From Setaria digitata (lineage: Eukaryota > Nematoda > Chromadorea > Rhabditida > Setariidae), in assembly GCA_003640385.1 (NCBI GenBank), contig RCAB01000227.1, positions 34,678 through 98,677 on the forward strand: a stretch of DNA of 64,000 bases, written 5' to 3'. Shown piece by piece: positions 1-17,822 of the stretch (within the stretch, counting starts at the first letter, position 1; each line of letters begins with the position of its first letter). Position numbers and translations under genes: made by a program. Below the pieces are notes generated by a model. It ran no database searches and was not told where the DNA came from. It saw only the letters and a list, made by a program, of their open reading frames with translations.

Positions 1-1565
1 AGTGGTTAACCTATTGGGTTATCTTTGCATTATTCGATATCCTGGAATATTTTTCCGAAACTTTCGTGGCATATTTTCCGCTCTATTGGCTTCTCAAGGT
101 ATACACATACATGATTTCACTGTTTTGGCACCCTAAGTATTTTCTAGTAGACCTCATTTTTGTAAGGAGTTTATAAATTACAGTAAGGGTGTTCCTTCTT
201 TTTCCATTGTATTTCTCACTTTATAAAAGCTAAGCATATCATTGGTTGCAGTTAGATAGTTTCCTTTAAAATAAATTAGCATTTTAGTACAGGAAAAACT
301 GTATGAGCATTCAATTAAAAAAGGCAGTGTTATAACAATAAAATCATTTTATCCATTTCGGTTTATTAGCTTTATTTTAATGGTAACAAAAAATGATTTA
401 GTTGCAAAATACAGCGGTAATTGTCTCATATTTATGGGACGAAGTGATCTTTTGATATATATTTCCTTGATATTTATTTAATATTTTTTTTTTACATTCA
501 GTTATGCAATAAAATAACGAAAAATACGTCCATTAACTTCTTTACTAAAATATTAAATAGAATAAGTGGTTATGCAAAAGCTGAAAATTGATTTAGTCGC
601 AACTTTATCACTGTAGCGTTACAGTTGTTGGGATGTGGTTGCTATATAGTGCTTTTTTGGTGTTCCTAGGAAAAAAAAAACATATGATTTTTCAAAAATT
701 GTTGAAATTTCATTTCTTTTATGATATAGTTATGATTTATAGCGCTGAAGTGTATTTTACCTTTTAATTCCCTGCGAAAAAAAAAATTGATGTTTTAGAG
801 ATTTAAGTTTTTTGTTTTATGAGACTTAAACATACGTATACATTAGGAATTTAGTGCTATCTTTCAGAAGGAATTGAAAAAAGTTTCCTTTTCAAATTGA
901 ACTGAATAAAGCAGTTGATTTCCAATGATTGCAGTGCATCTTCCTGTTGTATTTGTATTTGCCGATGACAAGGGGTGCACAGAAAGCTTACTATCGTTTC
1001 CTACAGCCTATCGTACAGAAGCATCATCAGTCAGCTATTGAGAAACAAATGGGTCGTGTAGGCGAGAAAGTAGCGGATAAATTTGACGGTTGTTTGCTCT
1101 TTTCTTTCATTTATACAATTATGCTTTAAAAAACTCCTTCAGTTCGTGATTTTTGTTATTGGTATGGAAGGAAATTTGGGAAAGAGACAGTTCTCGTCCT
1201 TTTTCTCGCTTTTAATAGCATTGCTACTTGTCTCATTTTGATTTCAAAAATGTAAAGAGAAGACTTCCGGAAGACTAAGAAATCAACCGGTGAATTGTGA
1301 ATGTAGTACCAGTTGCTTCGCTGACTACTTTTTACCAAGTGGTATTAGCTGCCATTTCACTACTTTCAAAAACTATTTGCTGCTTCGGGAAATGTATTTC
1401 GAAGTTTGAAACAGCTTATATGAGAGAGTGCTTAGATTTTTGAACAGAAAAGCACAGTTTGAATCACTGATTGTAAAATTTCACTGAGTGTGAAACGCTA
1501 CTCAAAAAGTGTTATTTTTTTCAGCAGTACGCCAGGAATTCGAAACTTTTGTGAAGCCGAATTAA
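1..1565 (+). CDS. yop-1: REEP5/YOP1-type ER-shaping protein, 3' part (5' truncated)
   Basis: Exons 3-98, 935-1088 and 1525-1565 (TAA) join in phase and give the last 96 residues; the 5' end lies outside the window. The spliced product reads WLTYWVIFALFDILEYFSET, then ...FPLYWLLK joined to CIFLLYLYLPMTRGAQKAYY. This is the TB2/DP1/HVA22 signature: a hydrophobic hairpin, then the LP-TRGA-Y motif and an amphipathic helix (QPIVQKHHQ). Family members insert hairpins into tubular ER membrane and generate curvature. Exon 2 has a weak donor (G before gttgtt); reading through instead would stop at 1127-1129 with a different short tail, so the last 14 residues are less sure than the rest. Family assignment is firm; yop-1 is the worm name for the REEP5/6 branch, and which paralogue this is cannot be settled from a fragment. 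Confidence 0.9.
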
Positions 1566-2842
1566 GGTAATGAGAATATGAATATGCTTGCACATTTATT
1601 ACGACAACCACCTGTGAAAAGTTTAGCAGTGAAGTGGAAAGATGGGCGAACTAATGATTAATTTGGTTTGATTGATAAACATTTATGAAAAAAAAATAAA
1701 CTTTTATGGAAAAACTTACTTTATATGTGCTGATCATGATTAATAGCAGGGGAAATTCTTCCCACTCATTTATTCTTTCTCTTTTTCTCCTTCCTTTCTT
1801 ACTCTTCGTTTTTATTTTTCCTCTTTATTCTTAAGAACACAGTGTTTAATAGAATTTTTATTCGTTGAAGCATGTTCCTACCCTTCCTTCACTTTGAATT
1901 TTCTTCCTCCCTCCTTTTCATCTTTGCAGTTTTTTACTATATTTCTCGCTAATGCAATGCAATGCTCATCGAAAATTATACTGTTTTGCTCTTTTAAAAT
2001 GTTTATCGCGTTGTTTCTCATTAAGAATTTACCAAAGTATATTTGTAGCTTTGTAATGATAAAAATATGCCGAAAAACTCGAATTCTGATTACTTCTTCT
2101 CTCTTAGACAATCCCTTCTTCCTTTCTACCTTCTTAAAAGATATTGTACATATAATCAAAAAGCCGAAATGCTTACATGGGGAACAATTTTATATATTTA
2201 AGTGGCTAGCGATCGTCAAATCACAAAAACATGAAAGTGCTTCATTTAAAACTATGACCAGAGTACTCTGTGTGAACAGGGATAATTGATTTGGGCGATC
2301 AGTAAATGTGATAAAGACTAATGTGCAGACCATGATGTGTTCGACAGTTATGTGAAGATTGAAGATTGTGCTGATTAATTTCAGGATAAGATCAAAAGCT
2401 TTTCTTTGAGTGGGAGGGAATGATGGATATGAGACAGCACCCTTCAAAATTTATTGCTTTATAGCTCGCTACCAAACAATTCAAGGATGGTAGATTTCAA
2501 AACCAAATTTTTACGGAGGAATAACATAAGTAACAAATAGTAGCAGATCATCCTTGCTGCGTATGTATAACAAATCAATGGGAAATTCTGTACAAAAAAG
2601 TTTGTACAAATTTGAGTTTTAGAGAAAGTTATCAACGAAACTGTCCTCTTTTGATCTGTAAGTTCTGAATCAAGAATGAAATAATCTTAATTTCTTGATG
2701 AATAGTCATCTGTACTGACTACAGTGGTCAACTCAGGACCACTGTTATCACGGAAATTCTGAAAACTAATCACTTTCCTCACTTACGAGATCATAAAAAC
2801 CTGTGATGGTTGACAACTAAAACCTATCAAGAGTAAAAAGAA
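1566..2842. other. Gene-free, between two convergent genes
   Basis: AT-rich sequence holding the 3' UTRs of the REEP gene and, from the other side, of CFDP1. Open frames here are short and low complexity, and none has family-like composition or flanking splice signals. I see nothing else in it. Confidence 0.6.
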
Positions 2843-4596
2843 CTATTTCTTCTTACGGACAGCGTTGCGAGCATCACGTTCAATTTCAAACTGTCGATAA
2901 TCTGTCCGGGTCAAAAACTCCACACGGTCAACATAGCCCTGCTTTCCACGATTATGACTGCTTAGCTCTTCCTGAAATTTTAACTTTAGAGAATTCTCAT
3001 CCCACAGGGACAGCTTACTCTTCGACTTTGTAGACTCAGTATGAATTCCATCCAACCAAATTCGATTCAAAAATCAAAAAATTAGGGACGCGAAAAAGTA
3101 TTTTCGAAGAAAGTGAATCAGAGGAAATAAATAAAGCAGCAAAAACCTGAATTCCCGTTTCATCTTTGAAAGCTCCCCAATCCTGTGCTGTTTTTTCCAA
3201 AACACTCATTTTCGATTTCTTTGACAAGGCACTGATTGCGTTTGTTAATCCATTCGAGGCTCTTTTCCTAAATATTCACTAACAATTAGAGTTAACTTTT
3301 CAAAGTTTTTTCTATTTTATTTCATCCTTAAACACTAACTTTTCATTTTGCGTCGGTCTAGATGACTTCTGTTCCTTCTCAACACAAAGTTCCTGTTCAC
3401 TCTTTGAACTGAAATTTGGAAAAAAAAAGCTATATTTAAACTGTACATGAAATCTGAACATTCTGATATTATTTAAACACAAAATGATGGCGTAACAAAG
3501 GATAATTCATGCCTGTTGTGGCATCACCTATGTTGAACCCAATTTTCCAAAACAGCATAATTTTATTTAGCTATAACTATTTCATTTATCACGAATCAAG
3601 TCAATCACGAATAAAATTAATATTTTGAAATGGGACATACTGAACAATATCTTTATCCTGTACGCCACTGAAAATATCATTTGTTGTTTCTGCAGCTAAT
3701 TTCGGAACTCCACTCCTACTCACCGACATTTGTTCACCGTCAACATCAGATCTAAAGTATAAGAACATGAATCGTGACTGCTTTCCAAAGCGTACTGGAA
3801 ATCCCATTTTTTTTTTTCCTTTTTCCTAAAGAAAATATTACATGGATAACTTTTCATTTGACGATGGCTTTGGATCGGTACCGTTTCCACCAATAAATTC
3901 CTCAAACAATGATTTTAGTCTCTGCTGGCGCTCATCTTCTGTTTCTTCTAATTCACTTGTCTTCCTTAAAATGATAAATTTCATAACAGAAACACTCTAG
4001 GAATAATCGAATATGTCACACATTTACTGGTTACATCTGATTATTTGACCAATTTCTAAATATCCATTCATTCAACTTACGCTCCTATAAATATTTTGAA
4101 AGGCAATAAAAAAGTATAACGAAAAAAAATTGCGAAGTGCAAAAGAATGGGAAGTCAAATACACTGCAAAAAGAGTCGTATATGCATAGTAAATCATCGG
4201 TGGCTTTCCAAATTTCATACTGAACTACTAACCCATCAACAAACAGTATTGGGTTCGAAAGTTTACAGACTTACAAGCTTTACTATTACGATACAAAACT
4301 ACTACATGACTGGAAAAAGGAGATAGGAGTATTTCCTTATATTAACAGCAGCAACGATGATACTACTATTACTACTACTACTACTACTAACAATACCACA
4401 AGTTAATCTAAATTTCAACTGCCTACCTTAACTTCGTCAGTGCTGTCGACGAATTGGTATTTACTGTAGCATCACCATGTTCATCATCATCGCTAGTTTC
4501 ACCATTTTCATTTTCCTCGTCATCAACATCTTCATCATCCGATGGTACATAGTCATCATCATCATTCGAACCATTCTCTACGTCATTCCCAGACAT
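2843..4596 (-). CDS. CFDP1: CFDP1/BCNT (Swc5-like) chromatin-remodelling subunit
   Basis: Six exons on the minus strand: 4596-4427, 3964-3851, 3751-3641, 3408-3340, 3267-3147 and 2971-2843, 714 bases, 237 residues. Residues 1-50 are strongly acidic with runs of Asp/Glu (NGSNDDDDYVPSDDEDVDDE); the middle is hydrophilic and probably disordered. The C-terminal ~80 residues are the BCNT-C domain: KMSVLEKTAQDWGAFKDE, then EELSSHNRGKQGYVDR and DYRQFEIERDAR. In yeast and mammals this subunit belongs to the SWR1/SRCAP complex, which loads histone H2A.Z; the acidic arm and BCNT domain contact histones and the remodeller, so a nuclear role is expected. Every junction keeps phase. Intron 1 holds a short ACT trinucleotide run near 4360-4390. 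The start is the first ATG after a likely trans-splice AG, three bases upstream. SPCS1 lies divergently, 1.2 kb away. Confidence 0.93.
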
Positions 4597-5774
4597 CAGC
4601 TAATAAATGCACACGAAACCGTATAATCAAATTTCTTCTTGGAATTTAATTACGAAAAAAAATCTTATGTAAATGCAAGACGACGTTATAAAATTCTCTT
4701 TTGTTCAATGAATTCTTCGAATTATGTCAAACTTTCTGAAAATGATTAAACTGCGAAAGGGCGAAGACGAATGAAACTCGAAACCGGACCACCTATATTT
4801 TTTACTATTCGTATGTTTCACAAATGAATTCGAAAACGTTAGGAAAAAGAAGTCAAAAAGGCTGGAATCGATCACGTCACACAACCACTAAGCGTAACGC
4901 ATGACTCACGTAACTACGCAGCGCCAACCACGTACTACACCTCTTAGTTAACACTGAATCAAATCCTTCCTATCGAATGAACAACGAAACCGATGCGAAC
5001 TTTATAGCTGTCAAACTTCAGACTGTTGAACGTTTTTCGATGATTATGTGGAGAGGATTGCTGGGTGTTTTTTTTCTTTTAGTACTAGTATGGCAGTTCG
5101 GTTTTGTTTATTATCAAGTATTTTCTATTTCATTAAATATTTCTTTTATTCCAAACTTAACCCTACCCGTTTCTCCTCATATTACTGATTGTTTAATCGT
5201 AATTTGTTGAATCTATCCATAATCATAACAAATCTAAACGGAAAATTTTACATGAATAATTGGTGAACATTTTTTTTTTCTACTCAAAAATTTTGAGAAG
5301 TTTTTAAAATTTCGATTTGTTTTTTTCAAATCTTACAGTGATCAGTTTGAGTCTCGACACTGAGGCATTTATTTTGCTTTTCATTAATAGGTAAAAAAGC
5401 AATAATAAAAGGATGAATGAAAGAAAGAAAGCTTGGTAGTAGATTTCTAAGGATATACCATTGTTAAGAATTCTATTGAAGTATGTTCTTGAGATATTTA
5501 AGTAGGGAATATGTCACCTTTTGCTTCTTTTTCTCTCGTTTTGATGTCTACTGTATTTTTCTGATCATCTGCTTTACCTTTGCATTGTTCTGGCATTTCT
5601 ACTTTACGGATTTGGCACATGGAAGGTTTAGGAACGAATGGAAGTGATTTTTTTTTTCATAATTATTGTCTTTGATCAAGTTCTGAATTACATTCAGGAA
5701 ACAAATATAGATCCGACTTTTTTGTTTTCTGTATCAACCGAATGAATGATATAAATTTTGAAGGTTGTGAAACA
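4597..5774. other. Divergent intergenic region between CFDP1 and SPCS1
   Basis: About 1.2 kb separating two divergent genes, so it should hold both promoters. The longest frame (4977-5210 +) encodes a hydrophobic stretch with no recognisable family and no fitting splice donor toward SPCS1; I treat it as chance. Confidence 0.55.
4600..4601 (-). promoter_or_regulatory. Predicted spliced-leader trans-splice acceptor (CFDP1)
   Basis: On the minus strand gcatttattag is followed by ctg and then the CFDP1 ATG. An acceptor-like AG three bases before a start, with no coding exon upstream, is the usual nematode trans-splicing layout. Only a cDNA carrying the leader would prove it. Confidence 0.5.
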
Positions 5775-6731
5775 ATGGATGGGCTTATACAGATGCTGCC
5801 ACCATCGTTAAGAAAATTTTCTACACATATCGATTTCGTTGGACAAAGGCGAGCGGAACGTATTTTTCAAGTAACATTGATTATTTCGTACAAAATAAGA
5901 TATTTCTGTAAATAATACTATTTTTACGAATATTCATATCAAATCTGCTAACAGTTTTGGGGAATTGGAGGTATTAATTTTATGTGTTACGAGGACGCAA
6001 TCGTATCATCAATCACCAGTCATTATTTGATTCCATACAGTTATTCTGGTATTGACATAAATGCGGAAAATAATTTAATTTGAGAAAGGTGAAAATTAAA
6101 TCAGTTTCTGCCGAAAAATTACTGGCGAACTGTTGATTAATTAATTACTTTTAATTTCTGAGTGTGTGGCCAATTTCCTATGCACTTACTCGAGAAGGAA
6201 GCAGGTTCAATTAAACTTGAGTAAAAGTTGTCGGAATTTATTTCTCTGCTTCGATATATTTTCTTATCAGATTACTAATATATTTATAGGTGATACTAGT
6301 CTTAACGGCAGTGATAGGTTATTTTGTTGGTTACGCTACACAGCAGCTATCATATGCGATGTATTCGTTAAGCTGTGGCTTTGTGCTTTCATGCCTTCTC
6401 GTTGTGCCACCATGGCCGTATTTGAGACGTAATCCAATTCATGTATGTATCTTTTATACCAACTGTTTCTGTCAGTTGAAGCAGGTCGAAACTTTCTGTA
6501 TAATTTAATTTCTGAAATTCGAAATTAAAAGTTGTTAGTTCTTTTTTGTTGTTTTTCCTCCATTTTTTAAATAATTCCATTGCTCATTTTCTTTTTTTTT
6601 TTTTTTGCTGGCTCTCCTAAATTCCTTGTTTTCAATTTTTGCTGAACAATTTGCAGTGGCAGCAACCAATACAGACTATTGCGCCATCCTCTGCCAATGC
6701 TTCATCGAAAGAGAAAAAAAAGACAAAATGA
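5775..6731 (+). CDS. spcs-1: Signal peptidase complex subunit 1 (SPC12)
   Basis: Exons 5775-5870, 6290-6442 and 6657-6731, 324 bases, 107 residues; human SPCS1 is of similar size. The N-terminal cytosolic part ends in FVGQRRAERIFQ, matching the conserved D-x-x-GQ-x-AE-x-x-FQ element. Two membrane segments follow in exon 2 (VILVLTAVIGYFVGY and CGFVLSCLLVVPPWPYLRR); the short loop between them and the PPWP motif are typical of SPC12. The C-terminus is a Lys-rich cytosolic tail (SSKEKKKTK). SPC12 is a small non-catalytic subunit of the ER signal peptidase that helps exclude true membrane segments from cleavage. Both introns are phase 0. Lon protease starts 617 bases downstream on the same strand, so co-transcription is possible but unproven. 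Confidence 0.95.
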
Positions 6732-7348
6732 ACGGGATACACCTTGGCCATCACTATTTTTCGATATTCCTTGCGCTTGTTTATTCCTTTATTTATTTAT
6801 TGATTAGTTTCACTTTTGTTCAGTGTTAATTTTGGTACCAACTTCTTGCGATTATTTTTCTTTTGGAAGCGGGAATAAATAAAACTCATGATCTTTGGTT
6901 TGTTTTGCAATAAATGTTTTATAGCCTCATCCGTTGGCTTCATGTATTTAATCTCGAAGTGGTTTGCTTTATCAAAGAGGGGCATCTGCAAATGGCCTAT
7001 GATTCAAAAGTATGTAACCTAAAGATAAAGATTTTATTAAAATTTTGGAGTAATATTTTGATTTTGAGTAGAAGTCATCGGAACTATTATTATTTGATAA
7101 TTTATTGCTTCTCGTTTTCCTTTGATGAATTCTTCTTTAAATCGAGCTGGATTCTTATCCAAAGCAATTCAGTCAATGACATCGGTAATGGGGGTGATGA
7201 TCGAACAAAAGGGGAAGACTATTCACATGTTCGTTGTAATCAAATACTCCTTTACATTTTCTCCTCAGTGATGAAATTTATGCCCTAAATCAGGTCCTAC
7301 AACAAATTTTAATAATGTAACATTGCTAAACTGAGTTACAGGATATAT
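6732..7348. other. Intercistronic region SPCS1-LONP1
   Basis: Contains the SPCS1 3' UTR (an AATAAA-like hexamer near 6875-6915) and, at its right end, gagttacag followed by seven bases and the Lon ATG, a candidate trans-splice site. The frame at 6914-7288 has no family resemblance. Confidence 0.5.
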
Positions 7349-13526
<6,178 letters not shown>

Positions 13527-14395
13527 TAATTTGTTATGTTTATCAGTATTTCCTCGACCTTGAGGGTTAAGTTGTTCATTTTTCTCACTGGTATCACAAG
13601 TTTGCTGTTTCGGAAATTTTTATAATCGAAACTTTTCTGGGGTTGCTTGGAATTCTTTTATATAAAAGAACATCTCGGAAGTAAAACATACCTAATTTTA
13701 ACGATGATGAAATACTCTTAATGCTCTTAATGTTGATGAAAATGCTTAATGAAAAATTAAAAAATAAAAATGCTCTTAATCATATCCAGTCCAGTTTTTT
13801 TTTCTTTTGCTATCGTACTGCTAGGTAATTTTTTTTATCTTCCTTTTGTGATGAAGTTCTTCATTAAACTGATATTCGATATTACAAAAATTGTAACTAC
13901 TACCTGACTAATTCTTAAGATAGAAAGTAATAGATTAACGAATTTTGGCAATTTTAATGTTTCTTCGATTCATATTGCAAAATTTTCTGGTGTGTAGCTT
14001 TCTGGATTTCACTGATGATAATTACAGCTAAATTCTATGACAGATGATCTCCATTCACCTGTAACATTTTCGTCATGTCCACTTTCTTAATTAGGTGCCA
14101 TACATTTTGAGAATATCGGTTTAGAATAAAATGTCATTTTATATACTTTAATTTTTTTACATACATGTAGTACGCCTCATCTATATTTCTGAAATTTTTC
14201 ATTATACATAGAAGTGTAAGTTAGCTTTGCTGGTTGTTTCAGTTCAGAGTTATAGGGTGGTAGGTAATCATATCTTTGGTGGTAATCATTCATATTTTTA
14301 TTCCTATATATTTTGATTATATAAAGCCAAGGGTTTCCCGAAATGTCTACTGTGTTATGATTTATTCGTTAGTCAGAATAATCACGGTTTCAGGT
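13527..14395. other. Intercistronic region LONP1-mL62
   Basis: AT-rich 3' flank of the Lon gene; tandem 'ctcttaatg' units and AATAAA-like hexamers near 13730-13780 fit a 3' end. No coding signal seen. Confidence 0.5.
14391..14393 (+). promoter_or_regulatory. Predicted spliced-leader trans-splice acceptor (mL62 gene)
   Basis: cacggtttcag is followed by gt and then ATG at 14396. A strong acceptor two bases before the start, with no upstream coding exon, points to trans-splicing. Confidence 0.6.
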
Positions 14396-15428
14396 ATGCG
14401 ATTTCGATTGTTTTCATTGTATTTACCCTTGCATCGTCACTTCTCCGTGACAAAGTTTGATGGAAAAATTCCCTTAGACTCCCTGCATAAGACAGTCACC
14501 TTTCGGGAAGATCAGCATGCTCCCCAAGTAGAACTTCGTATTCCACTAGACGCCGATTGGATCCCGAGGAAAATAGCAGAGGATTTCAGGACACGTTATT
14601 CACATAGGATCGATAGGTTAACTGTTTTTTTCTTTTTTTGAAAGTCAGTACTTTGCTCGTGAGTAATTTTAATTTACCGGTGTAGTGCTAGGTAATTCTG
14701 GATGGTGGGAAAAAATGTAAAACGAGATTGAATTCCAGAGATATATATGACTGTGACAAACATGAAACTGTGATTTATTTGAAGCTTTCATCGCTGTTTA
14801 TGAGTTTTAATAAAATTTAACAGATTAGTTGGCCCATGTTATTGGGTAGCTTTAGATTTAGTGAAGTTTGATTTCAGTAGTAGTTAGATTTGGCTGATAG
14901 TGATAACTCTCGAAATATGAAATATCCGAAGATCAAGGCTTGAATACTGGGCTTAAACTGATTTCATAAAAGAATATTTTGATATCTATAGTTGTCTTTT
15001 TTTGCAGTTGTTGTTATTCTGCAAAATATTAGGAATATTTGACTGATTATCTCTTTATTTGAAATATATTACATTTTTCTCTTTACTCTTTCGTTATGTG
15101 AATCCTAAATACTTTTACAGCTTCAAATGTTTAGAACTGTGAAGTTCGCACGAGCAAGATAAATAATTAACATTGGAAAAATTCGCACAAGTGTGAGAAA
15201 ATAGTTTAAGACTTATTTTCCAGGAACGGTCAGTTAGTAATTGAATCATGTCGAACTTATTCAGAACAGTTGAATATGGCTGATTGTATTGATAAATTAC
15301 GCAGCGCAATGCTAGAATGTCAAGCGATTCTAGATGGTGAAAGGAAATCTGAAGGAAAGTTAGATCCAAGAACTGAAGCTATGATAGATATCAAACGACG
15401 ACTCGCTGCTTTCGAAAGCGAAGCATAG
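14396..15428 (+). CDS. ICT1/MRPL58-like mitoribosomal protein mL62, GGQ loop absent
   Basis: Two exons, 14396-14616 and 15224-15428, 426 bases, 141 residues. The first ~25 residues (MRFRLFSLYLPLHRHFSVTK) are basic and hydrophobic, as in a mitochondrial presequence. The core aligns to ICT1: IPLDSLHKTVTF, then VELRIPLDADWIPRKI, SHRIDRNGQLVIESCRT and LNMADCIDKLR match the human order of strand, WI motif, INRLGELILTSE and LADCLQKIR. Human ICT1 has SSGPGGQNVNKV between these first two elements; here only about seven residues (REDQHAP) fill the gap, so the GGQ that hydrolyses peptidyl-tRNA is missing, and so is the basic C-terminal tail. The exon is continuous there, so this is not a splicing oversight. 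I infer a structural ribosomal subunit without hydrolase activity. It lies 869 bases after Lon, same strand. Confidence 0.8.
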
Positions 15429-17822
15429 ATGTGTATTAATTTTTCTTCAATTGATTTATAGGTAGCTGAATTTATCGGTTTCCCACTCTTTGTTTTAATT
15501 GAATTTTCAGAATAATTTCAAAAACTACCGATTGAGTAGACTTGAAGTAAGAAAATGACCTAATACATGCAGAAATTTCTATTTACTGAATTTGTTGTTA
15601 GGAATGGATTGTGATGGAGAAAACTGGAGAGGAATTTCTGCTGTTATATGTTTATAGCGATTCTTTTCTTGCTCGTCATTTTTCTTCTTTTCTTGTTTTA
15701 TTGCTGTTTAATTTTAAAGCTTGCCTTTCATTTTGTGAATAATTTATTTTTTTTCCGTCCACTTCTGACTTTCTACATGATAACGTTGTCTTTGAAATCA
15801 TATAATTTGGGATTGAGATCAAAGTGTAATATCGTGAAATTTTTGGGAAATCTCAAGATCTTAAAGCTAATTTTTTCTTAGTCAAAAGAGTATTCCAGTG
15901 CTTAAAATGTGGAAGTTTTAGTAAAACTTCTCGAATGAGATTTACAAAGTTCAAAAATATCGGAAAATTCTGCAGTACTCAACACTGCCTATAACCCGAA
16001 CAAAACTTTTTGGTTTTTTTTTTTACATTACGTCGTCATCATACTATTAATACTATGCATTGTTGTTTTTGAGCACTATCTTCTGGAACAATGTAGAGTT
16101 TTTACTTAAAAGTTATGGCTTCAGAATGATAGTTATTGCTTTACTGTTTTGGATTCTTCTAGGAAAGGATTGAGATAATTCAAACGTTAAAAAATCAATC
16201 AGTTCATGTGCTACATGGATTAGATTCCCTACGCTACCGAGTAGTAAAAGTTTGAACAAATTGAACCACTTGATCATCATTCCTAGTATCTTTGTTCCAG
16301 TCTTTGCATTTATGATCAAATCGTTTTTATTCCTTTCTTTTCTGTTTCATTGTTAAACTACATGGCTAAGTTAATCTAGTTAAAATAGGACCATCAGTTT
16401 GTCTACTTACAGCTTTCCTTTTCTTGTCCTTTTGGTCGTAAATCAAAACAGCTGATTGAAAAGCTAAAAATAGTGAGCTGCTTTATTTTTCAGTCTGTAT
16501 ACAATGCAAGTTTAACTTTTGCTATGACACACACTACTCTACCTCTTTATAATCCGGTCGGACTGAAATGGAAATTGTTGCATTCTTCACTAAGCTTTTG
16601 ATATTTCGCGTTAGAAATAAATTTTCTAATAAATATTAAATGCAATATATGAGTGGTCTTTTTTTGCTACTTTTATTATCAGTGAATTATTACTTCCAAT
16701 TTATTTCGTACTCTGTTATTGAAAGAGTGCTAGACAAAAAGGAAATTACATGAATCCTTCATTTTCTGCTAATTGATTTTGACCTGTTAAATATTTCGCT
16801 TATTCCATTTGAAAGAAAGAATTTGGAGATTTCACCAGTTGCTTCTTGCTTGCTTCTTTCTTTTAATTTTCCTTTTAATAACACACCTTTTTTTTATTTC
16901 AGTTGAACTAGAAATGTCCTAAAAAGGTTATAAAAGTATTATGGTGGTGAACTGTCGTTATGTCTCTTGCAAATAATGGTTCCGGTCTATAGATTATAGA
17001 TTATACTTTTGTTTGATATTTGAAAATCAGTTGGAAACTTCTGATGCATTATTTTGATACGTGACATTTTTTTTAAAGCTATAACTGTATAGGATTTTGA
17101 TTGCAGCCTAAATTTGTCCGTAATCATAGCTTCTATGTAATCGATTGAGATTCTGATGTATCTAAAATTTTGTAAATCTCAAATATCGTAACTGCTGTAG
17201 TTTTAACATTGAATTCCTACTTGATTCTTTCTCATTTAACATAATGTTTTAATTTATTATTCTTTATGTTACAACAAATAACAGTCTTATATTTGCCCAT
17301 GGAAGTATGGTGTTGAAACGGATAAAATGTTTTTTTTTAAATTATAATTTAATTGTACTCTTTCTTTCCTGACTGTTAATATTCAGTCCAACATACCTAG
17401 TTTTTCTGTAAATTATATTACAAATATTCTAAGCTAATACTTTTTCAGTTCACAGAATTCTTTGGTTTATAACCATAGGAAGTTTCCAGGTTAGGCTTAC
17501 TTCCCCAAAAAATCTGATTTAACCAAAATATTGTACCGACAAATTATCTGTGATCATTCAGATGATGTTAAAGTAAAATAAGAAATCAAAATTAGCTGTT
17601 GGCTGGTCTAGTGAAATATGTTTCGGAAAATTGCTTATGCAACTAGGACATTAATTAAACCAAATAAACACACCTAATTCTTATCCGTGGAACATCTCTA
17701 TAGACCGATAATGAACATTCATACTTTTATAGGTAGTTCCGTCATGCTTTAAAAGAAGAAAATAAAATCATGGTTTAAAAGAATGGTGGTAAGCATTTAT
17801 TACAAGTTTTTCAGTACTGTGA
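15429..17822. other. Gene-free stretch between mL62 and TTC1
   Basis: About 2.4 kb of AT-rich DNA. Scattered frames (for example 15648-15881 +, 16113-16319 -) are low complexity or hydrophobic by composition and lack paired splice signals. I see no gene or RNA here. Confidence 0.55.
17811..17814 (+). promoter_or_regulatory. Predicted spliced-leader trans-splice acceptor (TTC1)
   Basis: tacaagtttttcag is followed by eight bases and ATG at 17823; strong acceptor consensus and no upstream exon. Confidence 0.6.

Noticed and set aside
4977..5210. 77-residue plus-strand open frame upstream of SPCS1
   Set aside because: Hydrophobic, no family resemblance and no donor that joins SPCS1 exon 1 in phase; SPCS1 has a good start of its own.
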